From positions 64,529,001 to 64,593,000 of the forward strand of contig NC_071671.1 in assembly GCF_028554725.1 (NCBI RefSeq): 64,000 nucleotides of DNA, read 5' to 3'. The translations under genes were made by a program, and so were the position numbers. Each line of letters begins with the position of its first letter. Within the stretch, counting starts at the first letter, position 1. Source of the stretch: Zeugodacus cucurbitae (lineage: Eukaryota > Arthropoda > Insecta > Diptera > Tephritidae). Shown piece by piece: positions 1-13,120 of the stretch. Under the pieces are notes generated by a model. That model was not told the origin of the DNA and made no database searches. It saw only the letters and a list, made by a program, of their open reading frames with translations.

Positions 1-1559
1 AAAGTGTGCATGCGCCTTGGTGTGTGCAAGGCAAAGGCTGCAACTTGACACTCGACTCGCACCTGAGGCAGAAATAAGATGAAAATTAAAATAAAGTTGC
101 TACACAAGCCAAATATCCACGGGCACGAGCAGGTGTAGTGCGAAAAGTAAAATAAAAAAAAGTGCAGTGAAGGCGCTTTGGCTCTTAATTTAAAGTTTTG
201 TGCAGCAACGGCGCCTGCAACTTGCCATCTGCTCGCACGCGCTTGTGCTCACAACAGCTGTCTTTGTGTTGCACTTTCCTAAAGCCTGTCAATGAGCCAA
301 ACTTCCGTAGACATTGGCTTAATGACTTATTCGAAAAATTAAAATTTTCTATTTGTAATTGCATTAAAATTTACCGAGTTAGCTGCAATATTTTGTTGTA
401 GGAAGTAATGGAATTGCATTATAAAGATTGTTCAAATATAATTAAGAGTAATCTCAAAGCTGAAACGCATTTCTGTAAGAAAGTAAGGAAATATCAAATT
501 TTCTAGAATTTGTTCTTAGTAAGCTTTCATTTGGCAAATATCCATGAACCATTTGAGAATTTAACATGCCACGAGATGTACAAACGAAATATTACACACG
601 AAGCATTTCTTTATAAGCTTTCCTTTGTTAGTTACATGGCTGAATGTATATGTGGACAGCTTTTTTAAGCTTTTGGTGAAAGCACGAATTTCTATAAAGT
701 TTTTTAGAATCGAAAAACTTTCTAAAACATATCAAAGTAAATAAATATTTGATTTTCAAGAATTTCTTATTTCTTAATTTTTTTTCAAAAAAAATTGGTT
801 TAATGAAGCGTGGTTATGGAGACACAAATTATTACAATTCTAATGCGTAAAGGTCTATTAGAAATGAAACCAAGTCGGATTTGCAAAAATAATAAATAAT
901 TTACTTGAAGCTTTCGCTGAGAAAAATAAAATATTTATTTAAAATTACGTATACATGCACTAAATAAACCTTCACCCATCTTACTCAACAACTCCAATGC
1001 CAAGCACCAAACCTGATTGTAGCTGACAACAAAATCCTTCAACGACAGCTGCGCCTTAAATTGTACTCATATCTCGTTTTGCCGACATATGGCATATATA
1101 ACCATGCATATGCCTGAGTGTATGTGATTTTTTTATATTTTTATTAATTTCCATAAAATATTTGCTGCAGCCTTCTCAGCTTGGCCCAATCTGTTGCACA
1201 CTCAAGTTTCTGCAACAACTGCTGCATGATCGCAGATACGGCATATGCACGAGTAATTGCGAAAATTTTTCAAGTGGGTCACTGGTGCACGAATGGTAGC
1301 TGAGTAATTTGGGCGAGCGCTGAAAGTTACTTTTCTCGAGTTGCACATTAAATTCAGCAAGCCAGTGATTTATATTTATTATTTGAATTGTGAATTAGTT
1401 GTGTATGAAATTCTAATTCTTGAAATGAATTAAGGACATTAAATTTATGAAGTTTGCGTTAGTTTTAAATTTGGAATTTGTGATAGATCTAAATGAGTAT
1501 GTCAAATAGCGGATTTGATAAAGTATAAGTTGCTATGAGTGGACTTATATATTTATTAT
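1..1559. other. AT-rich intergenic sequence, no gene seen
   Basis: No reading frame with a signal peptide, a recognisable domain or splice-compatible structure was found on either strand. The short open frames here have low-complexity composition. Nothing else is supported. Confidence 0.5.
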
Positions 1560-2269
1560 TATTTTATATTTTATATTTTATATTTTATATTTTATATTTT
1601 ATATTTTATATTTTATATTTTATATTTTATATTTTATATTTTATATTTTATATTTTATATTTTATATTTTATATTTTATATTTTATATTTTATATTTTAT
1701 ATTTTATATTTTATATTTTATATTTTATATTTTATATTTTATATTTTATATTTTATATTTTATATTTTATATTTTATATTTTATATTTTATATTTTATAT
1801 TTTATATTTTATATTTTATATTTTATATTTTATATTTTATATTTTATATTTTATATTTTATATTTTATATTTTATATTTTATATTTTATATTTTATATTT
1901 TATATTTTATATTTTATATTTTATATTTTATATTTTATATTTTATATTTTATATTTTATATTTTATATTTTATATTTTATATTTTATATTTTATATTTTA
2001 TATTTTATATTTTATATTTTATATTTTATATTTTATATTTTATATTTTATATTTTATATTTTATATTTTATATTTTATATTTTATATTTTATATTTTATA
2101 TTTTATATTTTATATTTTATATTTTATATTTTATATTTTATATTTTATATTTTATATTTTATATTTTATATTTTATATTTTATATTTTATATTTTATATT
2201 TTATATTTTATATTTTATATTTTATATTTTATATTTTATATTTTATATTTTATATTTTATATTTTATAT
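1560..2269. repeat. (TATTTTA)n heptanucleotide tandem array, about 101 perfect copies
   Basis: The period-7 pattern TATTTTA runs without one substitution or indel for 710 bp. It then decays over 2,270-2,395 into variants such as TATTTCA, TATTCTA and TGTTCTA. Because 7 is not a multiple of 3 and the unit has no stop on this strand, all forward frames stay open and translate as a Tyr/Ile/Phe heptad; this is not coding. A sister array differing by one base per unit lies at 47,288-47,998. Confidence 0.97.
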
Positions 2270-2395
2270 ATTATATATTATATTTTATATTTTATATTTC
2301 ATATTTTATATTTTATATTCTATGTTCTATATTCCATATTGTCCATATATTCTATATTCTGTATTCCATTTTCTATGTTCTGTGCTGTTTTTCTT
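2270..2395. repeat. Degenerate tail of the TATTTTA array
   Basis: Imperfect heptamers with T-to-C and T-to-G changes follow the perfect array. One-sided decay suggests that the perfect block was homogenised or expanded recently from one side of an older array. Confidence 0.8.
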
Positions 2396-4186
2396 TCTAT
2401 TTATTTTTTAATCAAATTATAAATTTTGCTTTCACTTTGTCATTGCTACACTTAAACTTGACTTATATAAACTTCTAGCGCTTCCAATTTACTTGCATAA
2501 TAATCCACAGTAGCTTTCCGTAACTGAATGAAAATTCAAAAGGTGAACAGTCAAATACATTCTTGTAAAAGCCACAAAAAACTAAACGGAAATGTTTGCT
2601 TTATTGAGAATTAAATTAACTTTGCAAACAAGATGACCGCAATATTACGAAGACAAAGAGAAATATGGTAGTGAGGGAAAATTGAAGGCAGAATATTTTT
2701 CATACATCTATACTGATTTTACTTGATGATACCCTAAAGGAAAGCATCAGGTTGGTGTGATCAGGTTAGGATGGCTTAGAGCCATGGTATATATATATAT
2801 ATTTATTTTATGTATCCATGTAGTTTCGAGTTTTTTCTCGACTTTTTCCGTTTCACTCAACTACTATCTTTTCTCTCTATTACTATTTTACGCTTTATTA
2901 CTCTATTTTGTGTCCATTGCTCTCTTCTCTCTCTCTCTCCACATATTACAGCATCTCTCTTGCACCGTGACCAACTCAACTTCAATTTCATTACCTACAG
3001 GGTTCGTTTACAAATATTCCAAATTTGCAACTCATTGCATGAAAATTAACCAAAAAATTACAGTTTACTTGGCAAGTGCATTGCAAATGCCAACATACAG
3101 ACATACATGCCTGGACATGTCTATGGCTTCTGTAGTCATTGTCTACATACATGTGAAAATTGAATTAAGTTTCACCTTTTGGCAATCAATGTGGGGTACT
3201 TAACTTTGACCAACACTAACAAAAATACACACACACACCTGAGTATAAAATTGCCGAGAAACAAGAAACCTTGACTGCAGCTGAAAGTTAATACCTAGCA
3301 GTGCACACAGCAGGCTCTAATTATATAGAAGATGCAGGCTTTCAAAGACGATTGTGTTGCAAATAGAATTATATGGTCAAAAGTTATTTTAATTAAATTT
3401 CACTCACCTTAAGACACTGTTGGTGGTAAGTGGAACAAACTAACATAATTACGATAAAATACCGATTGATATTGGTTAGAGGACGCCTGTTCTATTGTAT
3501 TATCTACAACTTTGATTGACAACCAATTGCTTTAGATACAGTTTGCTAAGAATTTAAAAGCTCTCAAAGTTTCGAATAATTTAAGAGCTACGAAAGTTTA
3601 AAGCCTAAGCAGCTCGCTTTAATTTATCAAATTCGAAATGAATTATATCAATGAAGTATGTATTCGTCTAAAAACTATTAGAAATATTTCTCTCTCTATA
3701 TTTTAATTTATAAAACTTCTGTAAGCTTTGCGGTTGAGGTCGCCATTTAAAATGCATTTTATAATGTATGTGCATGTAATAAATTACTTAGTTTAATGTG
3801 CGGTTTTACTGTGACTGATTGTCGGATTGTTTTGGTAGCGAAATGGTATTTCACCGAAATTTATACGCGCGTGGCCTTGCCGTTCGAATAGATATAACAA
3901 ATTCTATGGAATTAATAAAACTTCAGCTGTTGCACGTACTCGCAGTTGTTTGTGTGTGTGTGTTATACTTATCGTAATCGAAGATAATACTCGTGTCGTG
4001 TGTCAAGAGCGTTACTAAAGGTCAGAAGATATCATATCGTAGGTTTTGTATGGGAAAATATGTGTTTATAGTTGGGAGATTGCATTGCTTTGTTGATTTG
4101 AGTTTCAATTCAAGTTAAGTTTATCACATAATTATTATAATAATATTTGAAATTTAATTTCGAAGATTCAACTTTGACCCTTTACA
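2396..4186. other. Intergenic sequence with short microsatellites
   Basis: It holds a CT-rich tract near 2,920-2,942, a short (CA)n near 3,227-3,238 and a short (GT)n near 3,950-3,963. No gene is supported; the longest frame (2,757-3,203) is a low-complexity hydrophobic translation of pyrimidine-rich DNA. Confidence 0.5.
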
Positions 4187-4297
4187 TTAATCCATTCGAT
4201 CCCATTGTACTCGCTTGGGTAAAAAGAAAATCAAACGATTTTTTCTGTACCATTTTGTTCTGTACTCAAGGGAGTACAATGAGATCGTATGGATTAA
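4187..4297. repeat. Imperfect inverted repeat (foldback), 31-bp arms
   Basis: The left arm 4,187-4,217 and right arm 4,267-4,297 are reverse complements at 28 of 31 positions, separated by 49 bp. This could be a short foldback or MITE remnant, or an exapted hairpin. No target-site duplication was identified. Confidence 0.75.
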
Positions 4298-4390
4298 CTG
4301 TCATATAAGGTTGGCCGAAAAATGTTATACACCATTGAAATAAGAGATAGATTATAAACATATTTTCACTATTGTATATATTTAGAAATA

Positions 4391-4660
4391 ATGATGTGTA
4401 AGCTCAATTTCGAAACTCGAAGACAATATTTTCGATATTCGAAAAACGTGGACATACTGTTATCTTTATTCGAAAATTGTAGAAATAATGATATTTCTAC
4501 TAATCCCAATTCGAAAATTCGAACACGAATGTTTCGAATTTCGAAGTTAACTACGAAAAATTTCGAAATTATTATATTTGCAGTAAAATTAATTTCGAAA
4601 TTCGTATAAAATTTTTTCCAATTTCGAAGTTAACTTCGAAAAATATAGAAATATCTGCTG
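4391..4660. repeat. TTCGAA-rich palindromic cluster
   Basis: Many TTCGAA or near-TTCGAA hexamers sit in about 270 bp. A longer motif, AATTTCGAAGTTAACT, occurs near 4,538 and again near 4,620, each followed by a CGAAAAAT tail. The open frame across it is rich in these repeats and is not treated as a gene. Confidence 0.6.
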
Positions 4661-7017
4661 ACTCAATTTCACGAAAAAATTGCATCGCTCAGAAAATACA
4701 ATATTTTGCGGTATAGTGTAATCATATCAGCAATATTTTAGATAATATTTTAGAGAAACATATTTTGGATACAAAGTCCAACTAGTTACTATTGTTACCT
4801 TATATACTCATATTAGGTGTGCTTTGACATAAACATCTTAATACACGCCCACAATTTATCATAATTTACTAATTCGAAAATACATATGTACATAGTTTCC
4901 ATGCCCTTCACACTTGCTACCGGAAGCAATAAATGGAAAATTATTTGAAAAAAGTCGAACTATGTTATATTCGAATAAAGTGCTTTCAAAAAAAATATCT
5001 CTAGAAGTGCGTCAAATAATAATGGCTTTCGCACGCATGCGTATCAATAGAAAAGTAATTTACGATCTATTCAAATTGTTCGACAATTATATTGGCGGCA
5101 CGTCACGTCAGGTGTTCAGGCAAGTTACGGCAATAATCGAAGCATGGTATGCGTTGATAGTAATGACGTGTGTATTTCATAACAACTAATGAAAGAATGC
5201 TAAGATAAAATGACTTATCGCTGGTGTAGCTGCCACCACTGTCGCTTTAAAAGTGGATAAGTAGTGAGAGTGCGTACAGAATGTGATATGGCAATAAGAA
5301 AAGATATGAAAAGAGTCTAAAAATATGTTTATCGTAATTAAAAAACTTTGCTAATTGCTTGAAAATATTTTTCGAAATATATTTGAAATGCTTTTCAAGG
5401 TTTTAGAGTGCATAAGCTAGCATTAAGGTGGTCTATGTGAAGAGCAGAGAAGATTTTTGAAGTCTAGACTTCATACATATATACTTTTTTCAGATAAAAT
5501 CACTCTACTCTCAATCTCTCAACAGCGATTCAACGTGTAGTATAGCTTACACTTGTAATTACATATTTTATTATCCATGTTGAAATGAGCCGATGCATGT
5601 GACAGCAGTGAATGCCATTACAAGTGTCTGCATGTCAGTTTGATTGAAAATGCCATAAATGCGACGTGCAGCGATTTACACGAAATTGCAGCAGCGCTCA
5701 TCTCTACTACAATTGCTTGCTCATACCGACGCGCAATAACAGCATCATATTGCATATGGCCGACAGGGCGTATACGCAACCACATCGGCACACTTATGCA
5801 CGCGCGCATGCTCGCACTCTCGCTTGACTGATTGCACGAATGAATGTCAATGGGCAGAGCAAATGCAGCATTTATTAATTACGCTATTAATTATGAACAT
5901 TACCAACGCAATACACATACAAAGACATACATACTTAAACCCGCTGATAATGTTAAGGAAAAGCAATTTTGTTGTTGCACAGCATATAAATATGTACTTA
6001 CATAATGAATGTTGTTGTTGTTGGCTTAATCGCTGCCATAAACCATTGTTGACATTGTTAAGTTGGGATATTTGTATGCAGCTATGTTTGCCGCCGTCAG
6101 TTCCTTCGGCTCAAGCAGCAGCAGCCGGTTATGCCAGTTGCAGTTACGCATACATACTTACATACACTCACACAAACATAAATGTGAAAATATGCATGCC
6201 AGCGCGCGATCACACATATTTGACTATTTAAGACTTTGCGACATTCATACATATAGATATAAATATGTATATATATATGTATGTGTGTGTGTGTGTGTGG
6301 TTATGAATGAGTGAGTGCGTGTTAATTATCAGTGAGCATGTCGTTTGTTAACCGCGTATTGTGATTGCTCAGCAGCAGCAACAGCAGCAGGCGTCATATG
6401 CATGCCGCTACCGCACATGCTGTTGGGCGTGTGTGTTTGGCCACATTCAGCCTCATTAACACTTCAAGCAGGTATTTTTCGGTAAATTGTTTGTTGTATG
6501 CACTAACAATGGAGGGATTCTTTTTTTCTTTTCATTATTATTCACTTTTAATGGCCGTGTTGGTTTTGTACGCCTTACACGATTAATCGATTTAATTGTT
6601 GGCTTGTCACGTTGAATGGTGGATGTAGTGGCTGCAAGGTTACTACGTGGTAGTCAAGAGACTTCGTAAAGTAAAAAAAGCCTTAAATATAAATCATGGA
6701 AAATAAATTTATGCAAAAATGTGTTTAATTTTTGAACAAGATAAGATTTTAATAAGTAAGGAATGGCTAAGTACAGGTATAACCGAAAGTTAAGTTAACA
6801 CACAATTGGACTCATATATTGGCATAAAATTCCCTAGAATTATGAAAATGAATATATAGAGTATGCGAGAGCAGCGGTAATTCATCAACCGATTGCACTC
6901 ATTTTCACCATCAAACAACAATATATCCAACAATATACGTAATTTTGCTAAGATATCTCACATATTAGCTGCTTTATAAGGTTTAAAGCCCTCTAGAAAT
7001 TTGAAACCCTAATATTA
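4661..7017. other. Intergenic sequence; 5,580-6,600 richer in GC and simple repeats
   Basis: No supported gene. The stretch 5,580-6,600 has higher GC, CAG/TTG trinucleotide runs (near 6,010 and 6,370) and a (TG)n run near 6,280-6,299. It may be regulatory or an intron of a gene outside the window, but nothing in it decides that. Confidence 0.4.
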
Positions 7018-8461
7018 GGATTACCGGCCGAGCTATTCAAATACGGCGGCGAAGGGCTGATAAGGTGCTTGCATCAGCTTCTTTGCAGAATATGGTCGGA
7101 AGAAAGCATGCCTGACGTTTGGAATCTCAGTGTCTCTCTGCCCAATCCATAAAAAGGGAGATCCCACAATCTGCGCCAATTACCGTGGGATCAGCCTCCT
7201 AAATATCGCATACAAGGTTCTATCGAGCGTACTGTGTGAAAGACTAAAGCCCACCGTCAACAAACTGATTGGACCTTATCAGTGTGGCTTTAGACCTGGA
7301 AAATCGACAACTGACCAGATATTCACCATGCGCCAAATTTTGGAGAAGACCCGTGAAAAGAGGATCGACACACACCACCTTTTTGTCGATTTTAAAGCTG
7401 CTTTCGACAGCACGAAAAGGAGCTGCCTTTACGCTGCGATGTCTGAATTTGGTATCCCCGCAAAACTAATACGGCTGTGTAAATTGACGTTGAGCAACAC
7501 CAAAAGTTCCGTCAGGATCGGGAAGGACCTCTCCGAGCCGTTCGATACCAGACGAGGTTTCAGACAAGGTGACTCACTATCGTGCGACTTCTTTAACTTG
7601 ATGCTGGAGAAAATTATAAGAGCTGCAGAGCTAAATAGAGAAGGTACAATCTTCTACAAGACTGTACAGCTACTGGCGTACGCCGATGATATCGATATCA
7701 TTGGAAACAACACCCGCGCCGTTAGTTCTGATTTTTCCAGACTGGATAAGGAAGCGAAGCGTATGGGTCTGGTGGTGAACAAGGACAAGGCGAAATATCT
7801 CCTGTCATCAAACAACCAGTCAGCGCATTCGCGTGTCACTGTTGACAGTCATAACTTTGAAGTTGTAGATAATTTCGTCTACCTGGGAACCAGCATTAAC
7901 AGCAATAACAATGTCAGCCTGGAAATCCAACTCAGAATCACTCTTGCCAACAGGTGCTACTATGGACTAAGTAGGCAATTGAAAAGTAAAGTCCACTCTC
8001 GACGAACAAAAACCAAACTCTACAAGTCTCTCATCATTCCCGTGCTACTTTACGGTGCAGAAGCGTGGACGATGTCAACATCCGATGAGACGGCACTAGG
8101 AGTTTTCGAGAGAAAGGTTTTGCGGAAGATTTATGGTCCCTTAAACATTGGCAACGGCGAATACTACAGACGATGGAACGATGAGAGTATGTGTTATTCG
8201 ACGACATAGACATAGTTCAGCGAATAAAAAAACAGCGGCTACGCTGGCTAGTTCATGGTGTTCGAATGGATGAAAGTGTTCCAGCTCTGAAAGTATTCGA
8301 TGGTACCCGCTGGTGGAAGCCGAGGAAGAGGGAGACCTCCACTCCGATGGAAGGACCAGGTGGAGAGGGACCTGGCTTCGCTTGGTATAACCAATTGGCG
8401 CCAAACTGCCAGAAGGAGGGATACGTGGCGCGCTGTTTTGGACTCGGCTATAATCGCGTAA
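7018..8461 (+). pseudogene. 5'-truncated non-LTR retrotransposon reverse transcriptase, frameshifted
   Basis: Reverse transcriptase of a LINE-like element, which copies element RNA into DNA at a nicked target. The conserved blocks are in order: GLI-RCLHQLL-RIW before the domain (about 7,060-7,100), NYRGISLL, CGFRPGKSTTDQIF, motif A FVDFKAAFDS, motif B RGFRQGDSLSCDF, the catalytic YADD box (LAYADDIDIIG) and a downstream LIIPVLLYGAEAW block. The frame is broken three times: near 7,125 in a CT-rich run, near 8,190, and near 8,312, where the first frame is restored. It then continues through RGRPPLRWKDQVE to a TAA at 8,459-8,461. There is no endonuclease domain or first ORF, so the copy is a dead 5' truncation. 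The clade is uncertain. Confidence 0.9.
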
Positions 8462-8699
8462 GCGGTGTCTACGCCAGTCAAGAAGAAGAGAATATTAGGT
8501 TTATAGAAACTAAGAGATTACCCATTTTTGGCAAAGTGGTAAATATATAGTAGTATATATACATATATATATATATACAGTGGAAAAAGATTCTTTCTGA
8601 AATTATAAAAAACATCTGTGAGATTTTCTTGTATTTTCGATAGAAAATTATCAATAGGAAATAACGACCTCATTTTCGGCATGTGGGGCCTTGATAATT

Positions 8700-9215
8700 T
8701 ATAGTACGATTTCAGCAGTTTTTAAATCAGCAATGCCATACCTCCAATGCAGTGGTTGTGCAAAGTTTGTCTCTGATATCTGCATTAGGTCTTGATTTAT
8801 ATACAGTAAAGTATTCAGTAAGTAACTATAGACAAAAAACTCTTTAGAGGGCAAGGCCACGTCCACTTTTTCAAAGAAATGCATTCAAATATGCTTCCCT
8901 CTAGTTTGATCCACTGTACAACATCCAGTTTTCATAGCTTCATTTGTGGTTTACATATAGCACTTTATAGCTTTTCGGTTAACGCCATTTTGTGGATGTG
9001 GCAATGGAACGAATTCGTCCAGCTGTACCAACCCTATCAAAGAACCAGTGTACCAAGATTCATTAACATATCTAAATTTTTACTCAAGTTATCGCTGGCA
9101 TGGATGGACGGATCGACGGACAGACGGATTTCAGCTCGTCTCGCCATCCTAATCACTGATATAAATAACCTCATATATATAATCCGAGTTAGATCGTTTA
9201 GTTTTATATGATGCT
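8700..9215 (+). repeat. Dispersed Diptera-type noncoding repeat fragment
   Basis: The stretch includes CTCAAGTTATCGCTGGCAT, then GGACGGATCGACGGACAGAC and TTTCAGCTCGTCTCGCCATC. I recognise this order from high-copy noncoding repeats of fly genomes (established knowledge from memory, not a search). Boundaries are approximate. Confidence 0.5.
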
Positions 9216-12200
9216 AAAATAATAAATTTTCCATAAAAATCGGTTACGACTATCAGGGAAGATACATCGAAGCCTTCCTGAAAAAAAAAATATTTTAACT
9301 TTTTGCATGCATTCCAAATGCAACTCAAAACCACTATCAGCGCCTCGATGCCTACGCAGTTGTCACAAAATGCAAACGGCATAACTTCACGACAGCGTGC
9401 GGCAGCGTTTATTGGGAATTTCGGACATGCCTTAAATGCGTGCGACACGCGGCAGTACTGTAATCCGCTAAGCAAGTTGTTCGTGGCGCTGCAGGTGTTG
9501 GCTTAGAGTTGCACTTATTTGAAAGAGTGCGGAGGCGCGCAAAAACGTGCCGTGATGTGAGAACGGTTAAGCCACCGCACTTGGATGGTGCAAAGCGCGC
9601 ACTGAAAACTGCGGCGGAATCCAATCGGAATATGCATGGCGAAGTTCTGCATATTTTACACCAACAACTACAATGACTGCTGTTGCATGTTGCACGTGTG
9701 GCAGGTGACAGCGCGTGGTGTGAAGGCCTAACGCGTATGCATAGCTACCACAAGAGGTTAACTATCATTGTTGTTGTTGTTATTGCAGTTGCTATGCAAC
9801 TACTGCAAGTGGCAGTGCGAATTCGCAATGAATGCCAGTTGGCAAATTGCGAATTCATTGCTGACACATACACACACACCCGCCTACATTCACGCAGAGC
9901 GCTGCTTGTAATCAGCAGCAGAGTCGCCTTCACAAGCGCCTGCTCCTCAACAACTCGCTGCCTCAGTAGCTAAGAGATAATAATGAAGCGCAAAACAACG
10001 CAGCATTTTCGCGCGCAGTTATTCGAAAGGAATTCTCATTTTCATTTTCATCTTCTTTATGAGCAACGCATTTGCTTCGATCGCGCGCTGCATCGTTTTG
10101 CAATTTCTCAGCGTTTGATGGTGTTTTTGTTTTTCCTTTTTCTTCATTTATTTAGCATATTTCACTGTAATTTCATTGCGTCATGCGTTGTGTGTTTTGT
10201 TGTTGGCTGCACTTTGCACTTTTCGTTTGGTATTTTTGTGTTTTAGTATTGTATGAGATAGGTGGAAGTTGTTTGCCTTTGTTTTTGTATTTCATTTGTT
10301 TTTCTTTGTTTTGTTTTCATATTATTGTTTTTGTAGCTAACGTTCAGTTGATTGCCTCTGAAATTACTCAACGCATTTTCTATGCTTTTAACTCTGCGTT
10401 GTTGCAACTTCTGCTGCATTCCACTTCTCATTTCGTTTGCTCGCTTACCTTTCCCGCTGTGCGTCACTTTATTTACATTTGGGAAAATTCACAAAATTTA
10501 ATTTAATTTATTACAATTTCTATCATTTATTTGGAAGTCTCTTATTTGTCTTCCTTTTCCCCTTTATACCTGCAAATTCTTAGTGCATCCGCTCAGTATT
10601 TTCCTTATATTTTCTTCAAAATATTCTCGAACAGTTGAGCAATGCGAAACGCTTTACAATAACAACAAATGTTGATTGATTTCTCAGCTCTTTCGTTGCA
10701 AAGAAATGAGCAAACTTGTTAAATTTTGTAAATATACATAAGGTAGTGAAGGGGTTGTATTCTGGTACATCTCAGTAGTGTTAACTCGAACTATTAGTTT
10801 ATTTTCCAACTGTTCTGGGCTATCATCAAAGGTATTTTGAATTTTGGAAACTTTTTTTGTTGAAATTATAACGATCATTCAACTTTCGATAATATTTTTG
10901 TTGCAAAATGTACATCTTGTACTTAGTCTCGTCGATTATCGCTTCATTGTCGCTATATAATATATATAACGAGCTTATCTCCATTTACGAGCTTAACTCG
11001 ATAATCTGAAATTAAGAGACGAGATTTCTCATACAATATTCCTCTCTTGATAATCCGAGATTATAAAATTATCTCGTTTTATACAACTAGATTTTCGGTG
11101 TTATTCCTAGTTTTATCGATAATTTTGCGAAGAAGAGAAGAAATGTCAAATGAAAATGTAAACAAAAATGGCCGGCAGCGAGAGAAAGTTGTGTAATACA
11201 ACAACAAATACAACATATTTGACAATTGATAATCTCATGTGGCTATATGTAAACGGTTAGATTATTGAACGAGCTTAGAACGAGATTAATTTCATATGTA
11301 AACATACTAAAAGATCAGAAAAATATTAGTGATAGTCGAATCTGAAGAACTTGTCTATAACCATTGTTTAACATAGCAGGAAGCTAATATGGGTGCTTAT
11401 TGGTTAAGATTATTGGAGCTCTCTGAAACCACCTTTATATTACTCAAGTTTGAGGATTTACGGATATATTTTGTAACTCAATAAAAGGCTGACAGTCAAA
11501 TATGAAGAATTTATTGGAGTTGAATATTAAGAAAAAAACTATATAAGTCTTACACGCTCTTCCAAGATGACATTAAAGATGCGATAAATACTGCTCGCCG
11601 TTATATATCGAAATTGAGAGTGTCAATGAAAAAAGGGCGGATGAATTATCTTATATAGAAAGGGTTTCGTTTTTTTCCAGAAATCCCTCCCTTATTCAAC
11701 AGGGTATTACAGCAAACAGGAAGAGTTAATGAAAATAAAATAAAGCCGTGAATGAAAGAAACGAAGTAGCAAAAGCTACTGTAAGTTAATCGACATTTAT
11801 GGCAAACTACGAGTGCAAACTTAATTAAAACTTTGTGTGTGCTCATTAACGGTGTTGTAATTCAACTTTACATACAAACAGCCGTGTACAGTAGACAGAT
11901 AAAAAAGTAAGAAAAGAGGTAAAAAAGAAAGCAATAAGAAAGCAAAAAATACACTTTAATGCCAACAGAAAAAAAGATTGCCACCGCTGAGTGGCGCTGT
12001 TAATAAAAGTCGGTAGAAGTTAGCATACATACATACACACGTACAAACTAATATTAGTTTGCTTTGGCAACTAATCGCTTTCTTTCATTAGCTTTCAACT
12101 TTGCCGCTTAAATCAGCGTTCTACCGCACTCTACTCTGGTATCTTTAAAGACATTACGAAGTCTTTGGTAAAATGCAATTGATATAAAAAAGTTTGAGTG

Positions 12201-12640
12201 AGCGCGCGCCAGTTGAGCTCTGTAGTTAAAATATCTAATAAAAAGTTTAGCATAATTATGGGAAAGAGTATCAAAAAGTAAAACATATAATAGTCATAAT
12301 CATAAGAGAGTAAATAAACAGCAAAAATTATTGATAACTAAAACTTTAATTACATAGTTGGAACTAAGTTTAAGTAAGTAATCAAAGTAGTGGCTGAAGC
12401 TCTAAGAATAATGATTATTCTTTTGAAGTATTAGTAAACCACTCTTGACCCTGTGTTGAATCAGTACACTCAATAATACTATATCATTCAAGTAATGAAA
12501 TACTTTAATTTGAGACTTTTATGCCATGTTTTCACCAACTATTGAATTACGTTACGTTGTTCTATCAGTCTTTAATATTAAATTCGGCAAATTGGTTAAT
12601 ATTCAAGTAAGAATGATAGAAGGATCTTATGACTGCGCAT
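9216..12640. other. Intergenic sequence, no gene seen
   Basis: About 9,300-10,100 is richer in GC than its surroundings and has short TTG and CA runs. From 10,900 to 11,330 several CGAG/CTCG-containing palindromic words recur (CGAGCTTA, TCGATAAT, CGAGATTA), perhaps an old short transposon. No coding frame is supported. Confidence 0.4.
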
Positions 12641-12644
12641 GTGC

Positions 12645-13120
12645 TTGTGACTGACCAGCGCCTGCCCAGCTCAGCCGAGGTCCATCTGTCCATTAGCTAA
12701 CCGTAGTAGGACAACGGCGCTCCTACATTTTTCCATGCTTCTAATAGTGAGTCTGACGTGCCTAACTTTACAAGTTCATCAACCTTACAATTTCCCGTGA
12801 TGCCACCGTGGCCCAGACTAATCTAACTGAAAAGTATAACAATGCCACCGACAGTGAGGATAGGCATTCCTTAACCAACTTTGAGCACATAGTCAGTGAA
12901 CACAGGGCTAGTATCGCCGTTCTACTATCCGAGAGGATCGTCACCTCCCACCTCCCTAAAGGTTGGTGCGCTTCGAAGCAATATATCGCTGCTTCCGCTT
13001 GAAAAACGCTGCAGTAATCGGGAAGCCTGAAACTAAGATTGATGCGGAGTTCCTGACAGTAAACTCCCCCACCAACCTTTCCCGCCGCCTCTAACCTATC
13101 CGTGAATAAGCTCACCGCGC
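12645..13120 (-). pseudogene. RNase H domain remnant of a non-LTR retrotransposon
   Basis: Reading the minus strand, a frame over 13,115-12,768 gives FTDRLEAAGKVGGGVY, then LPDYCSVFQAEAA, ILSDSRTAILAL and SKLVKECLSSL. These are the first three acidic motifs of the RNase H domain carried by I/R1/jockey-type elements. The last motif, GHGGITGNCKVDELVKLG, lies in another frame just downstream (about 12,815-12,750), so the frame is shifted. Stops follow at about 12,690. The rest of the element was not found. A second minus-strand remnant of the same type lies at 41,405-41,835. Confidence 0.8.

Noticed and set aside
1535..2422. Two overlapping open frames of about 290 residues rich in Tyr, Ile, Leu and Phe
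   Set aside because: They are translations of the TATTTTA heptamer in stop-free frames; no independent start, domain or conservation signal.
4914..5189. 91-codon plus-strand frame with ordinary-looking composition
   Set aside because: No ATG at its start, no recognisable domain, no splice partner found.
5618..6586. Overlapping frames on both strands in the GC-richer stretch
   Set aside because: Composition reflects CAG/TTG and CA/TG simple repeats; no leader, domain or consistent splice structure.
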